This document shows, one piece after another, positions 1-11,705 of a DNA stretch of 64,000 bases (positions are counted from its first letter, which is position 1; every line of letters begins with the position of its first letter). The notes under the pieces were generated by a model. It was not told where the DNA came from. It saw nothing but the letters and a program-made list of their open reading frames with translations, and ran no database searches. Origin of the DNA: Spirodela intermedia (taxonomy: Eukaryota; Streptophyta; Magnoliopsida; Alismatales; Araceae). The DNA lies in assembly GCA_902729315.2 (NCBI GenBank), contig LR746281.1, forward strand, positions 3,594,501 through 3,658,500, read 5' to 3'. Both the position numbers and the translations under genes were made by a program.

Positions 1-371
1 AGCAAGAAGCCAAAAGTATCCAAGACAGAACAAAAGAAAATAAATATTCAGAAATATTTAGCCTCAATGTCGTGAGACTCATACTCTTCATTGAAGAGTG
101 CCCAAACATGTGAGTGAAGGCTTGTGAGATATACTGAAAAGCTTTTTGAAGTTCCAAGAAAAGAGCTATACGTTTTTTGAGCGGAAGAGTTAGCACATTA
201 TCAAAGCATAATCATTTATTAGAAACATCACGTGGGAAAATAATTTGCAAAAGAAAATAAAATAATATGTAAAAGGAATGTAACAGACTGTCTTTTTCCA
301 TTCAATTTCTAGAGAAAGAAGAACGGTTTGTAATAAAGAATAGAATCATCAAAAAGAATACTATTCATAAC

Positions 372-3300
372 CTTCAACTGATTGAAGTTCATTGTGACTA
401 AGGTCTAGCATGTTAACCCATAACAAACGCTCAACAAACCCTATGCGCGTCAAAGATAATTTGTTAAGCCGAAGACAGACACTCTGACCAGCACTTGTCA
501 AGGATAATTCCTTAGGGAGCCAACAATGCTTTCGCAAAGACTCTTCATCCGAGGTCACCTGCATATTTATTTCTATGAGCTTGCTAGCTTGATTTGCCAA
601 GATATGTGATTGGATGCAAAAATAAATATAAAGTAAAGATCAAATGTTGACAATAGATACAGTAAATGCTACAGAGAGAAAGGAAAAAGCATAAGACACG
701 AACATGAGCATTTCTCCTAGACATAGGTGAAAGGGACAACACCAGGCCCAAATAAGAGCTTCCCATGACAAGTAGCAAAAGTCAGTAAACAAGCAACTGT
801 TCTAAAACTCTTCAATCTGGACCACATATATCAGTTTTCCAAGAACTAGTCACATAATAAAGATAATCGACTGGAGGCAAGCATCAGCAACAAGTTTTGA
901 TGAACATTGAAACAACAAAAATAATGTAAGCACATGATAGGGGTGCAAGGGTCAACAACTTAATAGCTAAAGTCAGCAGTCCTGCAGCCCAGGAGGCACA
1001 AGTTCTCGTTTATGGTAATCTTGTGAGATGCCAATAGGCAAGCAGACAAACTCACGAGTCTTGCGAGAAACATGAAGTAATGCAATTCACAAAAGAAGTC
1101 TACAACAGAGGAAAAGAGGAAACTGAAGCAGTAGCAGCAATTGACGGTGAGGAGCATGATGGTTCTAAATCCATCTCTAAAGCTATGGTGATCAGCCCAA
1201 GGTTGTTGTTGAATCCTCCACAAAGTAGAAGTTTGCATTTGAAATGCTGGGACAAGTCATGAAAGATGAGGTTTCAGAAGCCACTCTTGTCAAACAATGT
1301 TGGATAGAGCAGCCCAATGCAACATTGAATATTTCAGATGTACATTAAGAACCGAATGAAAGACAGCAAAGAATTGTTGCCTGAAAGATGATAAAATCCT
1401 CCAGCAGAAACGAAGCTAGAGGGGCATTATCGGCAGCCAATAATGTCCATATGGTCGCTGCAATGGAGGGAGTACGAAAAAGTCGCTGAAAAAAACATAC
1501 AAACGAATGACGATAGCGATGGTGATATGCACAACTTGATAAGATAGTATTACGCATGAACTTTGAAGGAGAGGAGAAAGCCATGTGCCACCCAATGGTA
1601 GAGGGAAATGGGAGGGAGCAGAAGATGCATGACCAACGGACTGAGGAGACAGGGCATGATTCTAGGGCAGAAATCTTACCCAACATCCAATGAAGTTGTC
1701 TCAACGGAGCTTACAGAACGTCGTGTAACTATTATAGCGTTTGGTAGGAAAAAGAAAGTGACTTTGCATACTACTGTGGCACACAACAAATGATGGAGAT
1801 TCAAGAAAGGAAGTAGAGCTTGGCCGCCTTTCCATCTCCATGATGCAGAGAAAGGGATGACATCAGAGATAGTCAACAAAGGAAAACTTGGGGCTAAAAA
1901 AAATAATCCAATCTTCAACTTTATACTCAAAGATCATGCTAGAAAGAGAATACAAAGAAAATAATACAAGAAGATGAGTCTCACTCCGACCTAATGGAGA
2001 TGGGACAGCTATAGTAGGCTTCTAAGTCCAATGGCATAAAATAGCAAACATTTTACTGTTATAATAATAAACACTAAACAGATTAAAATTAAAACCTAGT
2101 ATACAGGAAAGTCAAATTACCCTAAATTTTATGAAATCCTAAAATCATGTTTCCTTGCTGAACCTTACACGGTTATTAAAATTTATTCTCTATTGATTTT
2201 TAAAATTTATGTCATATCATTGCTATTGGTCAGGCGTCATGGGCTTGACGATGATAAATCCCAACGCATGTCATCAAACAACTTGGTACAGAAGATAATC
2301 ATTATCACCTCTGGTGAAAAAAATGAGCATTTAAAAGAAATTTTAACTGAGCACGGGAGTGATCATGAACGGTTATTATGCCTGCGTACGATTCTTTGGT
2401 CCATCAAGAACTCCAACCACACATTAAAGTGCAGCTTTTACAGCATTGTACACCAGACACTGTTCCTCATCATGGCTTTTTGTTTGTCCCTCTGGCGCTG
2501 AGATGCGGATTCATGTTCCTAGATATAGACACACAATACAAAGATGGCAAGCAACCGTTTTTGGTTTTAAAAAACCGTACTGGACAAAGGATAATCTCCA
2601 ACTTGCATAAGAAAAACTGAACGTACTAACCGACCAAGATTATCAGCAAAAACATCAAAACGAAAATGCAGAGGAACTAGAATGGTCTATCGGATAATAT
2701 ATTAAAAAACCACGTGACATAAACATTCAAAACATCGACTATTGATGTGTTACATGTTATAGTTTGCTTGAACCGTCTACGTAACGAAATGGCAGGATGA
2801 TAGGAAAAAGTGGTCCTTTAACTGATGATGCAAGATGGTTAAGCTAAGCAATTTCATACTTGTTCTTCTATGAATAACCCAGAACAGTGCCAAACCAATC
2901 AAATTCACAAAAACAATATGCACTTTTTCAGAAGGAAGCTTAATGTTTTAATGAAACGAATGTAGTGCTCTAAGGAGATGCTTCATGCTCTGCAGGATTG
3001 TTTTTTAGAAGATGGTTCATTCTACGACTGTACTATATCAATAAAAACGTGCAAAATAAGGTACAAGAAAAACACAAGCAAAAATGATATGGAACAGTAA
3101 ATACAACCTCAACAAGGAAAAAAGAGGGAAATTTTTCCTTCTCTATGAACGAGAAAGAGGAAGCAAAGGAAAAAAATAGAAAAGCAAGTGGAACTCTTTC
3201 TGACTGTGTCCACACGCCAAACACGACAGTGACCTCATATTCTCATTGCCCTAGACTAGCTGATGATATTAACGACATGCAAGACAGCTACATTAGTCAT

Positions 3301-6300
3301 GCCTTTTATTCTCTGAATTTCTGTTCAAACTTCCTGTGATTTCCCTCAGCACATACTGTCAACCAGGTAGCTGGTAAGAAAATCTCAACCAATGAAGGTC
3401 AATAGCCAATTTTGGCAATGATTCGCTATAAAGAACATTTCCACATTACTTTTGTAATCCAACATTTTACAAAGATAATCAATCGTCTCCTTTTGCAAGA
3501 CTCAGGCCTTATACTTTGAATATTGGGTTTGACGATTGAACTCTATCTCAAGTGAGCCACCTCTTATAAACCAATTATCATCGAAATATTAATACTTATA
3601 AAAATATACACTCTAAAGCCACTCTTCACCACCAAACCTGGCATTCACCATCACAGTAATTTGTATCATCCCTAGCTACTGAACAAACCTTTTGCATTCG
3701 ACCTTCAATTAATGATGCCATCTTTCTCTACAATGAAATGTGTTGACGTATTAGAAATAAGTCAATACATTCATCACCACAGCCCTTTGTAAGGTTCCTT
3801 AGAAAATTGTATACCCCATCCATTAGCGGGTGTGTTTATTCCTTAAAAAATGAAACGCATCATGGTTCCTGAAATGTTCTAGCAATAGCAATGATATTCA
3901 GTTGTGGCCCTCGAAAATTTTAGTTTCCATCCATTACCCAGCAGAAAGTCGGAAGCTATTGTCAATAAATCGATTGAAAGAAGACCATTGCTCCCAATCA
4001 GAGATGCTCTACAACAGTTTTTTGAAACAAATCTTGACACATTGCAATTAGTAAAGTAAGTATCTCAAACAATAGAAGGCACAAGAAACTACTCTTTCCT
4101 AGTCCGCATAGCCATTTGTTATGAAAAGTTATGATAAAAGTTATGATTAAAATAAACCTGTAGAAATTACTTCATGATTAGCATATTAGCAAGGTTAGAT
4201 TCATGGTTGTCACTTGATGAAGAACGTGATCTTGATGTGTTCAGGACGTGTTGCATTCTCTTTTCTCCTATACTACAAAAAGAGAGGAAGGGAAAGTCAC
4301 TGGCATTTTCTTGATGCAAACTTTAATTAGTGAACACGACCCATGAAAATGTCATACTGCCAATCTCTGAATACTCAAGAAATCCTTTAGTAATCAAGCA
4401 AAGATAGATGGTCAGATCCAAGAAGAAGACAAAATTATAATCAAATTCTATCTAGTTCCTTCAAAAGTCCATTAAAACCCAAAGCAGAAGTCCAACCAAT
4501 CTGGCATGTTGCTCAAAACTTACGAATATAAAACAGTATATATTTGCTTAGTATTTATTAATTTACGAGCCTCTTTGAACATAGTTTCCGTTCACAAGAT
4601 GGACATTCCACCGAATTTCAAAATCATAGTCTCAGCTGGGAGAAATAATTTCCATCAACTTCTGTAAAAAAAATCCTCAAATAAATTTTACATCAACATT
4701 CATTCTGCATGAAAATATGCTTTCCATAGTAAAACATAGCATGTGCTCTTTCAGCTCACTTTTCGGTGAAGATAAATTATTTCCAATAAGATTTTCCAGG
4801 ATTTCAATTTTTTAATTATATGGATAAATGATAGAAGAATGAAATAAACCCCATGATGCATGAACCAGCAATTAACTGAGGGCTCCTCTTCAAGGGATTA
4901 TAATTGATAACACTTCCTGGCGAATGGTAACAGGCAAGCAAACAAGGTTTGAACTCCTTTTCTCCATAGTCCTTATCACTGACTTGAAATTCAAAGGAAA
5001 TGGGGGACAAATACTCAAAAAATGTGAAAGAAGCGTTTTAGTATTCAACAGAGTCATGAAATAAGAAAAACTCACACTTTGCCTTGCGTAATGTTTACAT
5101 CTTATCTCAATAAATGTGACGCATCGGAAATTTGAAGAATTGATGACTTAATCATGTTTCAGCTTTGGCTGTGTATTCTGGAAGCAAAATGACAACTTGA
5201 ATCCAAAAAGGAACATGCCTTGGTTGAAAGCACTTTACTCTGAATCCACAGAATGAAGAGATTTCACCCATTGAGTCCACAAGGGGTTGATAGTGAGTCC
5301 ACAAGATCAAAAATGGCTCCCTAAGCCCACAGGGACCCTCCAGAAAGGAAGGGAACTTGAAATTTGATTGATAAAACCGTGGATTGCCTTTAGGGCTATA
5401 AGGGGGGGTTCCTATTTATAGGCTGAAAATTAATTATAACTAACTTATAAAAAGGAAAATCTGTTATGATCCAAGAAAATAGGAAAAAAAATAAATTAAA
5501 CTTTCCTATGAAAAAGGAAGATTCTGTTAGAACGCCCCTAAGAAATAAGAATGTCCTAAACAAAACAGGGGGAATATTTGACATGAATAAAATGTGTGAG
5601 TTAAGATTTAGGCACATTGAACATGTGACCAAATCTCTTATTGGCCCATTTCAAACTGAATTTGGGCCAAATAGAGTCTCTTGAGTCTCTGATTCACTTG
5701 AATTGCTCTAAAACTTTGGTGTACTCCATTCTAGTATAAAATTAAATACTTTTTAGCAGTTTCGATGCAGATCCTACTAGTTTTCTTCACCTGGGTTAAA
5801 AACTTTTCATCCCTCATTTCACAGCAATTTTTGGGCTACATCAGGACGACAAACAAATAAACATATGCAATTGCAGCAATGCAATTCAAGTGCATGCACA
5901 TAAACTCACAAAGGTGCTTGCTTCATCTTCTTGTTGCATAATTTTAACGTGGCTCTTCACAACAGTAACATTTATTTCATCAATGCAGACAATGTGGAAT
6001 AAAACCAAAACTCCACCTTGGGATAATTCATAGCATACCATCACAAATGGACCAAACCATCCAATTAAGATTTGAATCAAAATGTGAACAGAAAAAGAAC
6101 CAACCTGATCCATCAGGACTAAGCTGCGTTGGTCCTTGTAATAACCAATATGTGATGGATCCAGTCTGATTAGGTCATCATACAGCTGTAAAGTTTCCTC
6201 AAAATGTGTTCTATTTTTGGTCAATTGGATCCCACGAGATAGAATGAAATTACGAGCTATGAGTAATCGGCCCAAAGTGAGCTTTGCGATTTTACTACAA

Positions 6301-9300
6301 AGAAAAGGTAGATAATAAATAATATACGCATAAGCCAAGCAGACAAGTAAAGTTGTCCATCAAGAAAGACGTTATAAGACACTGAAGAACTAACCAGTTT
6401 ATTTCAGATATCAGCTTCCGGAAAAGCATTATTTCACGAGATAAGGTCTCTGAACACCATTCTGAAATCAGGAGTTCACTGTTCGCAATGATCTTTTGTC
6501 GTTGATAAGACATCAAGAAAGGTCTAATCTGAAGAAACTCACTTCTAGAAAAGTTTTCATTATCCCAGTGAACCATATTAACATTAGATTCTTTGCTGCA
6601 ACTTCCTGGAGAATAGGGACTTATCTTTAGAGAAAACTCACACTGACAAGCATAACTCAAGGGGCAACCATCTGAGGAAACAAGACCTTGTGTGTTACCA
6701 AAGCTAACATTGATTGAATAAGGTTCCAGGGAATTACAATCCCTCTCAGAAATATTCAGATATGTAACCCAACAATGAGCCTCTACAGAGTTACTTGCTG
6801 AGAGAGGCTTCCAAATGAGGTCAACATTTTCAGTAAATATAGATTCTACTGTGACTGTGGTTGAATTAACACCTTTAACTGCTTGATTAAAATACAAAAC
6901 AATTGGGAGAGCTCTGATGTATTGAGCATACTCAGTTGATTCAAAATGCTGGAAATCTTTCACGCTTGTGTTACTTGACAGAATAACCTCTGTTCCATGA
7001 GCAGGCCATGAAGAAATTAGAAAAGGAGAATCCCGAGCTATAATCTGATCAAGAAGCCAAAGATGGTAGAACCATCCACTTTGATCATCTGGATCTGTAA
7101 AAAGAGCTTGATGTATAAATTCCAATTCCTCTGTTAAAACTTTTTCTCTAGGATCAAACCCCGGGGCATTCTGCTTCATCAAGTGGGAAAGAATAACACT
7201 ACAGTCCAGTTCAAATACATTGATCAATCCACTGAACAGATGCGAGTAAGAAAATGACAAATGCATCTAAAATCAATTCTACAAGACAGATGAATAAGCT
7301 TAGAAATTTTTTAATAGCTCAGATGTTGAATGAGATGCTAAAAAAAAACCTCGATTCAATGGTGCAGGTAACAAAAGAAATTTAATAGATGTTCACTTTG
7401 TTCACTTAGGTACCAAAGTGTCGCCAGTAAATTTGAAATCCAAACAGAAATTATGTCTTGGAGTTGATAACAGAGAAAAGTCAAACGACATGTGCTTTCT
7501 GAACTCAACCAGTAAATGCCTCTAAAAAACAGTATTATCACCACCTTTATCCTTCCACCAGTTGGTACCACAAACTAAACCAACCAAGTAGATAGTCTAT
7601 CATCTATTCTTTCACCCTTCACTGCTCAACAGAAACTGTAATTTAAACTCAAGGCCAATGTCTGGACGCATAGCTATAAAAAGCAGATTCCTTTCCCAGG
7701 TGGCCATTCCACTTTTCAACTACTGCACAATCTTCAACTGACCCCTTCACCACAAGGTTTCTGTGCTGAGTGGCATCTATAAGTTGGACGAAGCAAGTTC
7801 TCCCACCCCACAAACTAGGGAACACCCTTATAAATACATGTATTTGTTGGTTGTTTCAAATAACATGTTTATTTACTGAAAGGGCTTTGAAATTTTCAAC
7901 AGATAGTAACTTCTAATATTAAATTTGAGAAATAGGAAAATGAAAATCCTTACATATTCAGAAAAATTCCTTTTTTGAAATTCCAAGGTAAGAAATTTTA
8001 AGGGTAAAATAAAATAGTAAGGGTTTTAGAATAAAATGAAGAGTCTAGAGAATGACTAAGCAGAACTACTAGGAATTTTATTTTTTCTCTATAATGTGGT
8101 TTATTTAATTCTGAAAATAAGATAGCTTGTCCGTTAGACATCATCCATCTAACATATTTTCGTTATAGTGATTCTATTGCTCGTCATGTATTACTTTCAG
8201 CGAATATTTCTTCTTTCTGAGGATATAACTATGTTCAACTTGAAGACACCTTGCAATTGGGACAATGAATCAACATGACTAGTGAACATTTTTTTAACAT
8301 AAGGGCCTGTGTTGCCCTCAAAAAAATTTCTAACATTTTTTAACATAAGAATTTTTTTATCTTGGAAGATATGTGAAAGAATTTCTCCACGTCGTTGATG
8401 AGAGTCAAATTTAGATAACTGACTGAGAAACGAAAGAAAAAGAATGCATACAACGATCACATACCTCCGATTATGCCATGCAGAATAGTTACTGAAGTTT
8501 GTATTTATTTTCTCTGTAGTGAAATTCAGCTCCTCCTCCTCCTTCACATTCTTCAGGGCCACAACAAATCTGAAGTTCAAAGAAAAATTAAATCATAGCA
8601 AGGAAAAGAAAACTAGAAACAGAAGCTGATAGACGATGAATATGCATTGGAAATAAGAATCTTGCCTCCGATGATTCCATCCGTGAAAATTCCGAGAGTC
8701 GGCCTTCAACAACTGATCTAGAAGCCGGAACTCCTGGTCGAAATCCGCTTTATCGGATCCCAAGTTCAAGATCCATTTCCGGTGCTGCCAGGCGCCATAA
8801 CACTTGGGGTTCCGCCTCAAAGCGATCTCCGCCTTTTGAAAAAGTTAACAATTACAATTAGACGCAAAGACGAACAGACAATTGAGCCAGAAACTTTGAC
8901 GGAAATTTCTTGCCCGGTTCCATTTCCTTGGTTGGTGAGAGAGAGAAAGGAAAGGATGGATGATCGAAGAACCTACGATCTTTAGCTCCTGGTTGACAAT
9001 AGACTGGACGACCTCGTGATCACCGCAGGACTCAAGGTTACTCTGGACGGCAAGTTTCCGGTAGTTCCAAGCGGTGTACACCTCGGGGTTGACTTCTAGC
9101 AGCTTCGAACAGATCTCCAATGCCTCCTTGTTGTATCTGTCAAAAGAAAACATAAAACACGATAGATCTTAAGAGTACAAAATTGAACCAAACAGTCCAA
9201 GAGAAAAATCCTCGCATTGATGAAGATATCTCCTCCATACATGCGGTCGTTGTGGTTGCGGAGGAGTTGGCTCTGAAGTTGTCGCAGCTTCTCTGCCTTG

Positions 9301-9356
9301 GCAGCGGAGGCCACCAGATCCTCTGCCTTGGCAGTCTTGCGAGGGCGGCCGTGCAT
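372..9356 (-). CDS. RGTA: Rab geranylgeranyl transferase (type II) alpha subunit, 3' end beyond window
   Basis: Alpha subunit of Rab geranylgeranyl transferase, which with the beta subunit and Rab escort protein adds geranylgeranyl groups to C-terminal cysteines of Rab GTPases in the cytosol. Seven exons join in frame: 9241-9356, 8977-9136, 8666-8832, 8465-8569, 6395-7198, 6105-6294 and 372-558. The ATG at 9356 opens with MHGRPRK, the usual family start. Five prenyltransferase alpha repeats are visible: residues about 43-65 (VYTAWNYRK), 94-113 (CYGAWQHRKW), 132-150 (FHGWNHRR), 168-183 (YSAWHNR) and 215-237 (DDQSGWFYHLWLLD). A roughly 200-residue insert follows, as in the family's Ig-like domain, then LRR sequence (MLDLSHNELQS). 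The visible 576 residues fall about 100 short of the Arabidopsis protein, so the remaining LRR exons lie off the left edge. Intron 3 uses a GC donor, and the intron between 558 and 6105 spans 5.5 kb. Confidence 0.93.
5160..5840 (+). repeat. LTR-like dispersed repeat, copy A (inside RGTA intron)
   Basis: Repeated GAATCCACA/GAGTCCACA words at about 5233-5330 are followed by a TATA-like block (CCTATTTATAGGCTGAAAAT, about 5411). Next come GTTAGAACGCCCCTAAG and a stretch around AATAAAATGTGTGA. The same blocks in the same order occur at about 31.9-32.6 kb, and the first part occurs inverted at 56.3-56.6 kb. The layout of repeats, TATA and downstream leader resembles an LTR, but the ends are not defined. 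Confidence 0.6.
8570..8665 (-). other. GC-AG intron in the Rab GGTase alpha gene
   Basis: The exon ends CGGAG and the intron begins GCAAGA instead of GT; it ends CTTCAG. Joining these sites keeps the frame through HRRFVVAL, which matches the family. No GT at the boundary would do so. GC-AG introns are a known minor class handled by the major spliceosome. Confidence 0.85.
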
Positions 9357-10540
9357 GATATCTCCACCACAGTGATAATAATCCTCTGCACCCAATTCCC
9401 CAGATCTCTCCCCCTCTCTCCCCACCCCCTCTGAATTTCCAAGGGGAACGGGAACTGTATATATGCTCTTATGGAATCGAGCGGCGGAGATCACGGCCGA
9501 ACATCTGGAATGACTCCATAGCCATTCATTGACCGCCGCCTGTCTACGCCTGGAGAGGAAGGTGCAGGGAAGCCCTAGAGGTGACCTGGACGTCTGCAGC
9601 GGGTTTTGTCAGCCCACGGTCATGGCGTCGCCCCGGCGTACCTCTCCCTCCCCCTTTAGCGGATCCCTGATTTAGCCGGGAAAAAGGACACTTGCCAATT
9701 CAGTGCATCTCTGGCCTTCACCAACTTACCATATATTCGCTTGTTGTCACACACCTGCACTTGGCGTCGCATTGTGTCACACCATATCACTTGTTGTCGC
9801 ATGCCTCCCTCCGTGTACACATCACGTGCTGCTCCATGCCATGCTAACCTTGTGCCATTGTGTGATGCCTTGTGCCTACTGCCTTTAAGGTTGACCGGGA
9901 TGCCTTACTCAGATCGCATGCCATTGTGTAATGCTCGAGCACCTTGTACTTTGTGTGATGTGCCTTCTTTAAAGCTTACTAGGGGACTATTGGTTAAACT
10001 TTATAGACGATGTAACAAATTTAAAGATTTAAATTTCATATAAATTTATAAGATCAATTAATATTTTAAGTCCAAGTTTAAGCATTGATGTGATAATAAA
10101 TGACATAACTTCCAGCAATATTAAACGACCATTTGATGGCCCAAAACTCAAACTCTAAAACCATACTTCACCCCACGTCAAAAGAGGAGATAGAAAGCCA
10201 CAACGTGTCTAAATGCACCATCCAAGAAATCCTTGTGTGCTTATAAGTGATTTGAAAACTTGAATGAAAAGATAATTATCAATTGCTTAAGCATTGAAAG
10301 TCTTCCTTCCACAAAGAAAACCAGCACTTTTGGATTTTTGATTGGAGGAAATCATGCCATGAAAGCTACATAATAAATATGGAAGAGCATTTATTATTCT
10401 TAAATTATAGTCAAGTACTTCTATTTGGGCTAAAGTAGAAGTAGAGGCTACAACATGTGAACTATCCTACCATCTTCCTTCTTGTCTAGTCTAGGGTCTA
10501 TAGTGTAGGGTATGGCATATCATGTACCTCACATAGTGGG
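9357..10540. other. RGTA 5' flank and low-complexity intergenic DNA
   Basis: Upstream of the RGTA ATG lies a moderately GC-rich flank. Then 9.70-9.96 kb repeats short TTGTGTGATGCC/TTGTCGCATGCC-like words. The rest is AT-rich. No gene is supported. Confidence 0.4.
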
Positions 10541-11705
10541 CACTATAACAACCTTCTTACATAGCACAGTATCTTGTCCTCCACCCATAGCTATCATGTC
10601 ACACCCACAATGCCAGCTATATTAAGCATGATGCCTCCTAGTTGCTGGAAAATTTTACATGAATCTCCTCCAAAAATACACTATCAATGATACCTTGTGT
10701 TCTTTGTAACTAAGGATGTATGCCATCACATTGATTTACCCTGACTTGTGCATGAACTCAACATATTATTTCATCAAGAAGTATTGCCACCTCATTTACT
10801 TTTGTTGTGAACTTCTAATGTATCTCAAAGTAGCTTGTTGATATGTTGCTTATGTACACCATAAATTAATTACCAAGTAGAGCGTAACATAACAACCTTA
10901 AATAGTGGACCACGTATGTTATCTCCTTCTATGTATTGAGTATTGTCACTCTATGTCATTGAGCTTCTTGCTCTCATGTATCAATAGATGTCTCTCTTGC
11001 ATCAAAACATCACTTATGGTCATGTTTGATGTATTGGCATGCACCTCAAGTTGCTGACCAAATTTTGATAACTGTAGTAATAAGTCATTTGTCGCTTCAT
11101 GCTTAATGATGTTGAAGATGTAATGGCACACCTTTTTTAATCCAATCTAATGGCACATATCTATGCAACGTAATTTCATGCCCTTCTTGAGGTCTATTAA
11201 TAGGGCTGCCAACTAGGAGTAAATCTAAATACACCTCTCATAATAGTTGGCCACGCTGAAAAAGAATTGTAGTTCTAGGATTTATCTAGGCTCCAACCAT
11301 TAATTGATGGTATGAACTTTAATCTATCTATGCACCATTGTGTCTCACAACATACCAAAGAAAACTTCCTCTAACACAAAGTCACACTTTATAGGATCAA
11401 AGAAAATCTTGTGGTTACCAACATAGGCAATACCTCTTGAAGATGCTCCATAAGCTCATCCAACCTCTTGCTACACAACAAGAAATCATCTAAATAAACA
11501 ACAATAAACTTAATGATGCCTCAAAGTTTGTGACCTTGATTTTGGCATCTTCTTTTTTCAGCATTAAGCTTACTGAATATTTCTTTCTCTTTGAAAAAAT
11601 TGTCAATCACTACATTGTTGAACACTATTGTTGTTACCTAGTCATTGATGGTGGCTTCAAAGTAGATGAGCTCTCTTTTACCTTCATTATTGATCTCCAT
11701 TAATC
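10540..11705 (-). mobile_element. Degenerate Ty3/gypsy retrotransposon fossil (protease-, RT-, RNase H-like)
   Basis: Minus-strand translation, crossing several stops and frameshifts, gives gypsy pol segments in order. At 11,700-11,525 ELIYFEATIN..VTT with DNFFKEKE resembles the retropepsin region. At 11,520-11,460 KFIVVYLDDFLLCSK is the RT catalytic YxDD segment. At 11,395-11,165 come KCDFVLEEVFF, VVRHNGA, SVANYYERCI and LAALLIDLKKG. At 11,060-10,690 the RNase H region shows QLEVHANTS, SDVLMQE, ESKKLND, RWQYFL and INVMAYILS. A faint integrase zinc-finger trace (YVRRLL.CPLCE) follows near 10,580. The RT portion N-terminal to YxDD is missing, so protease-like sequence runs directly into YLDD. 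The element is non-functional. Confidence 0.85.

Noticed and set aside
9703-10043. Two overlapping plus ORFs rich in C and H
   Set aside because: Arise from short tandem-like CATGCC/TTGTGT words with no domain.
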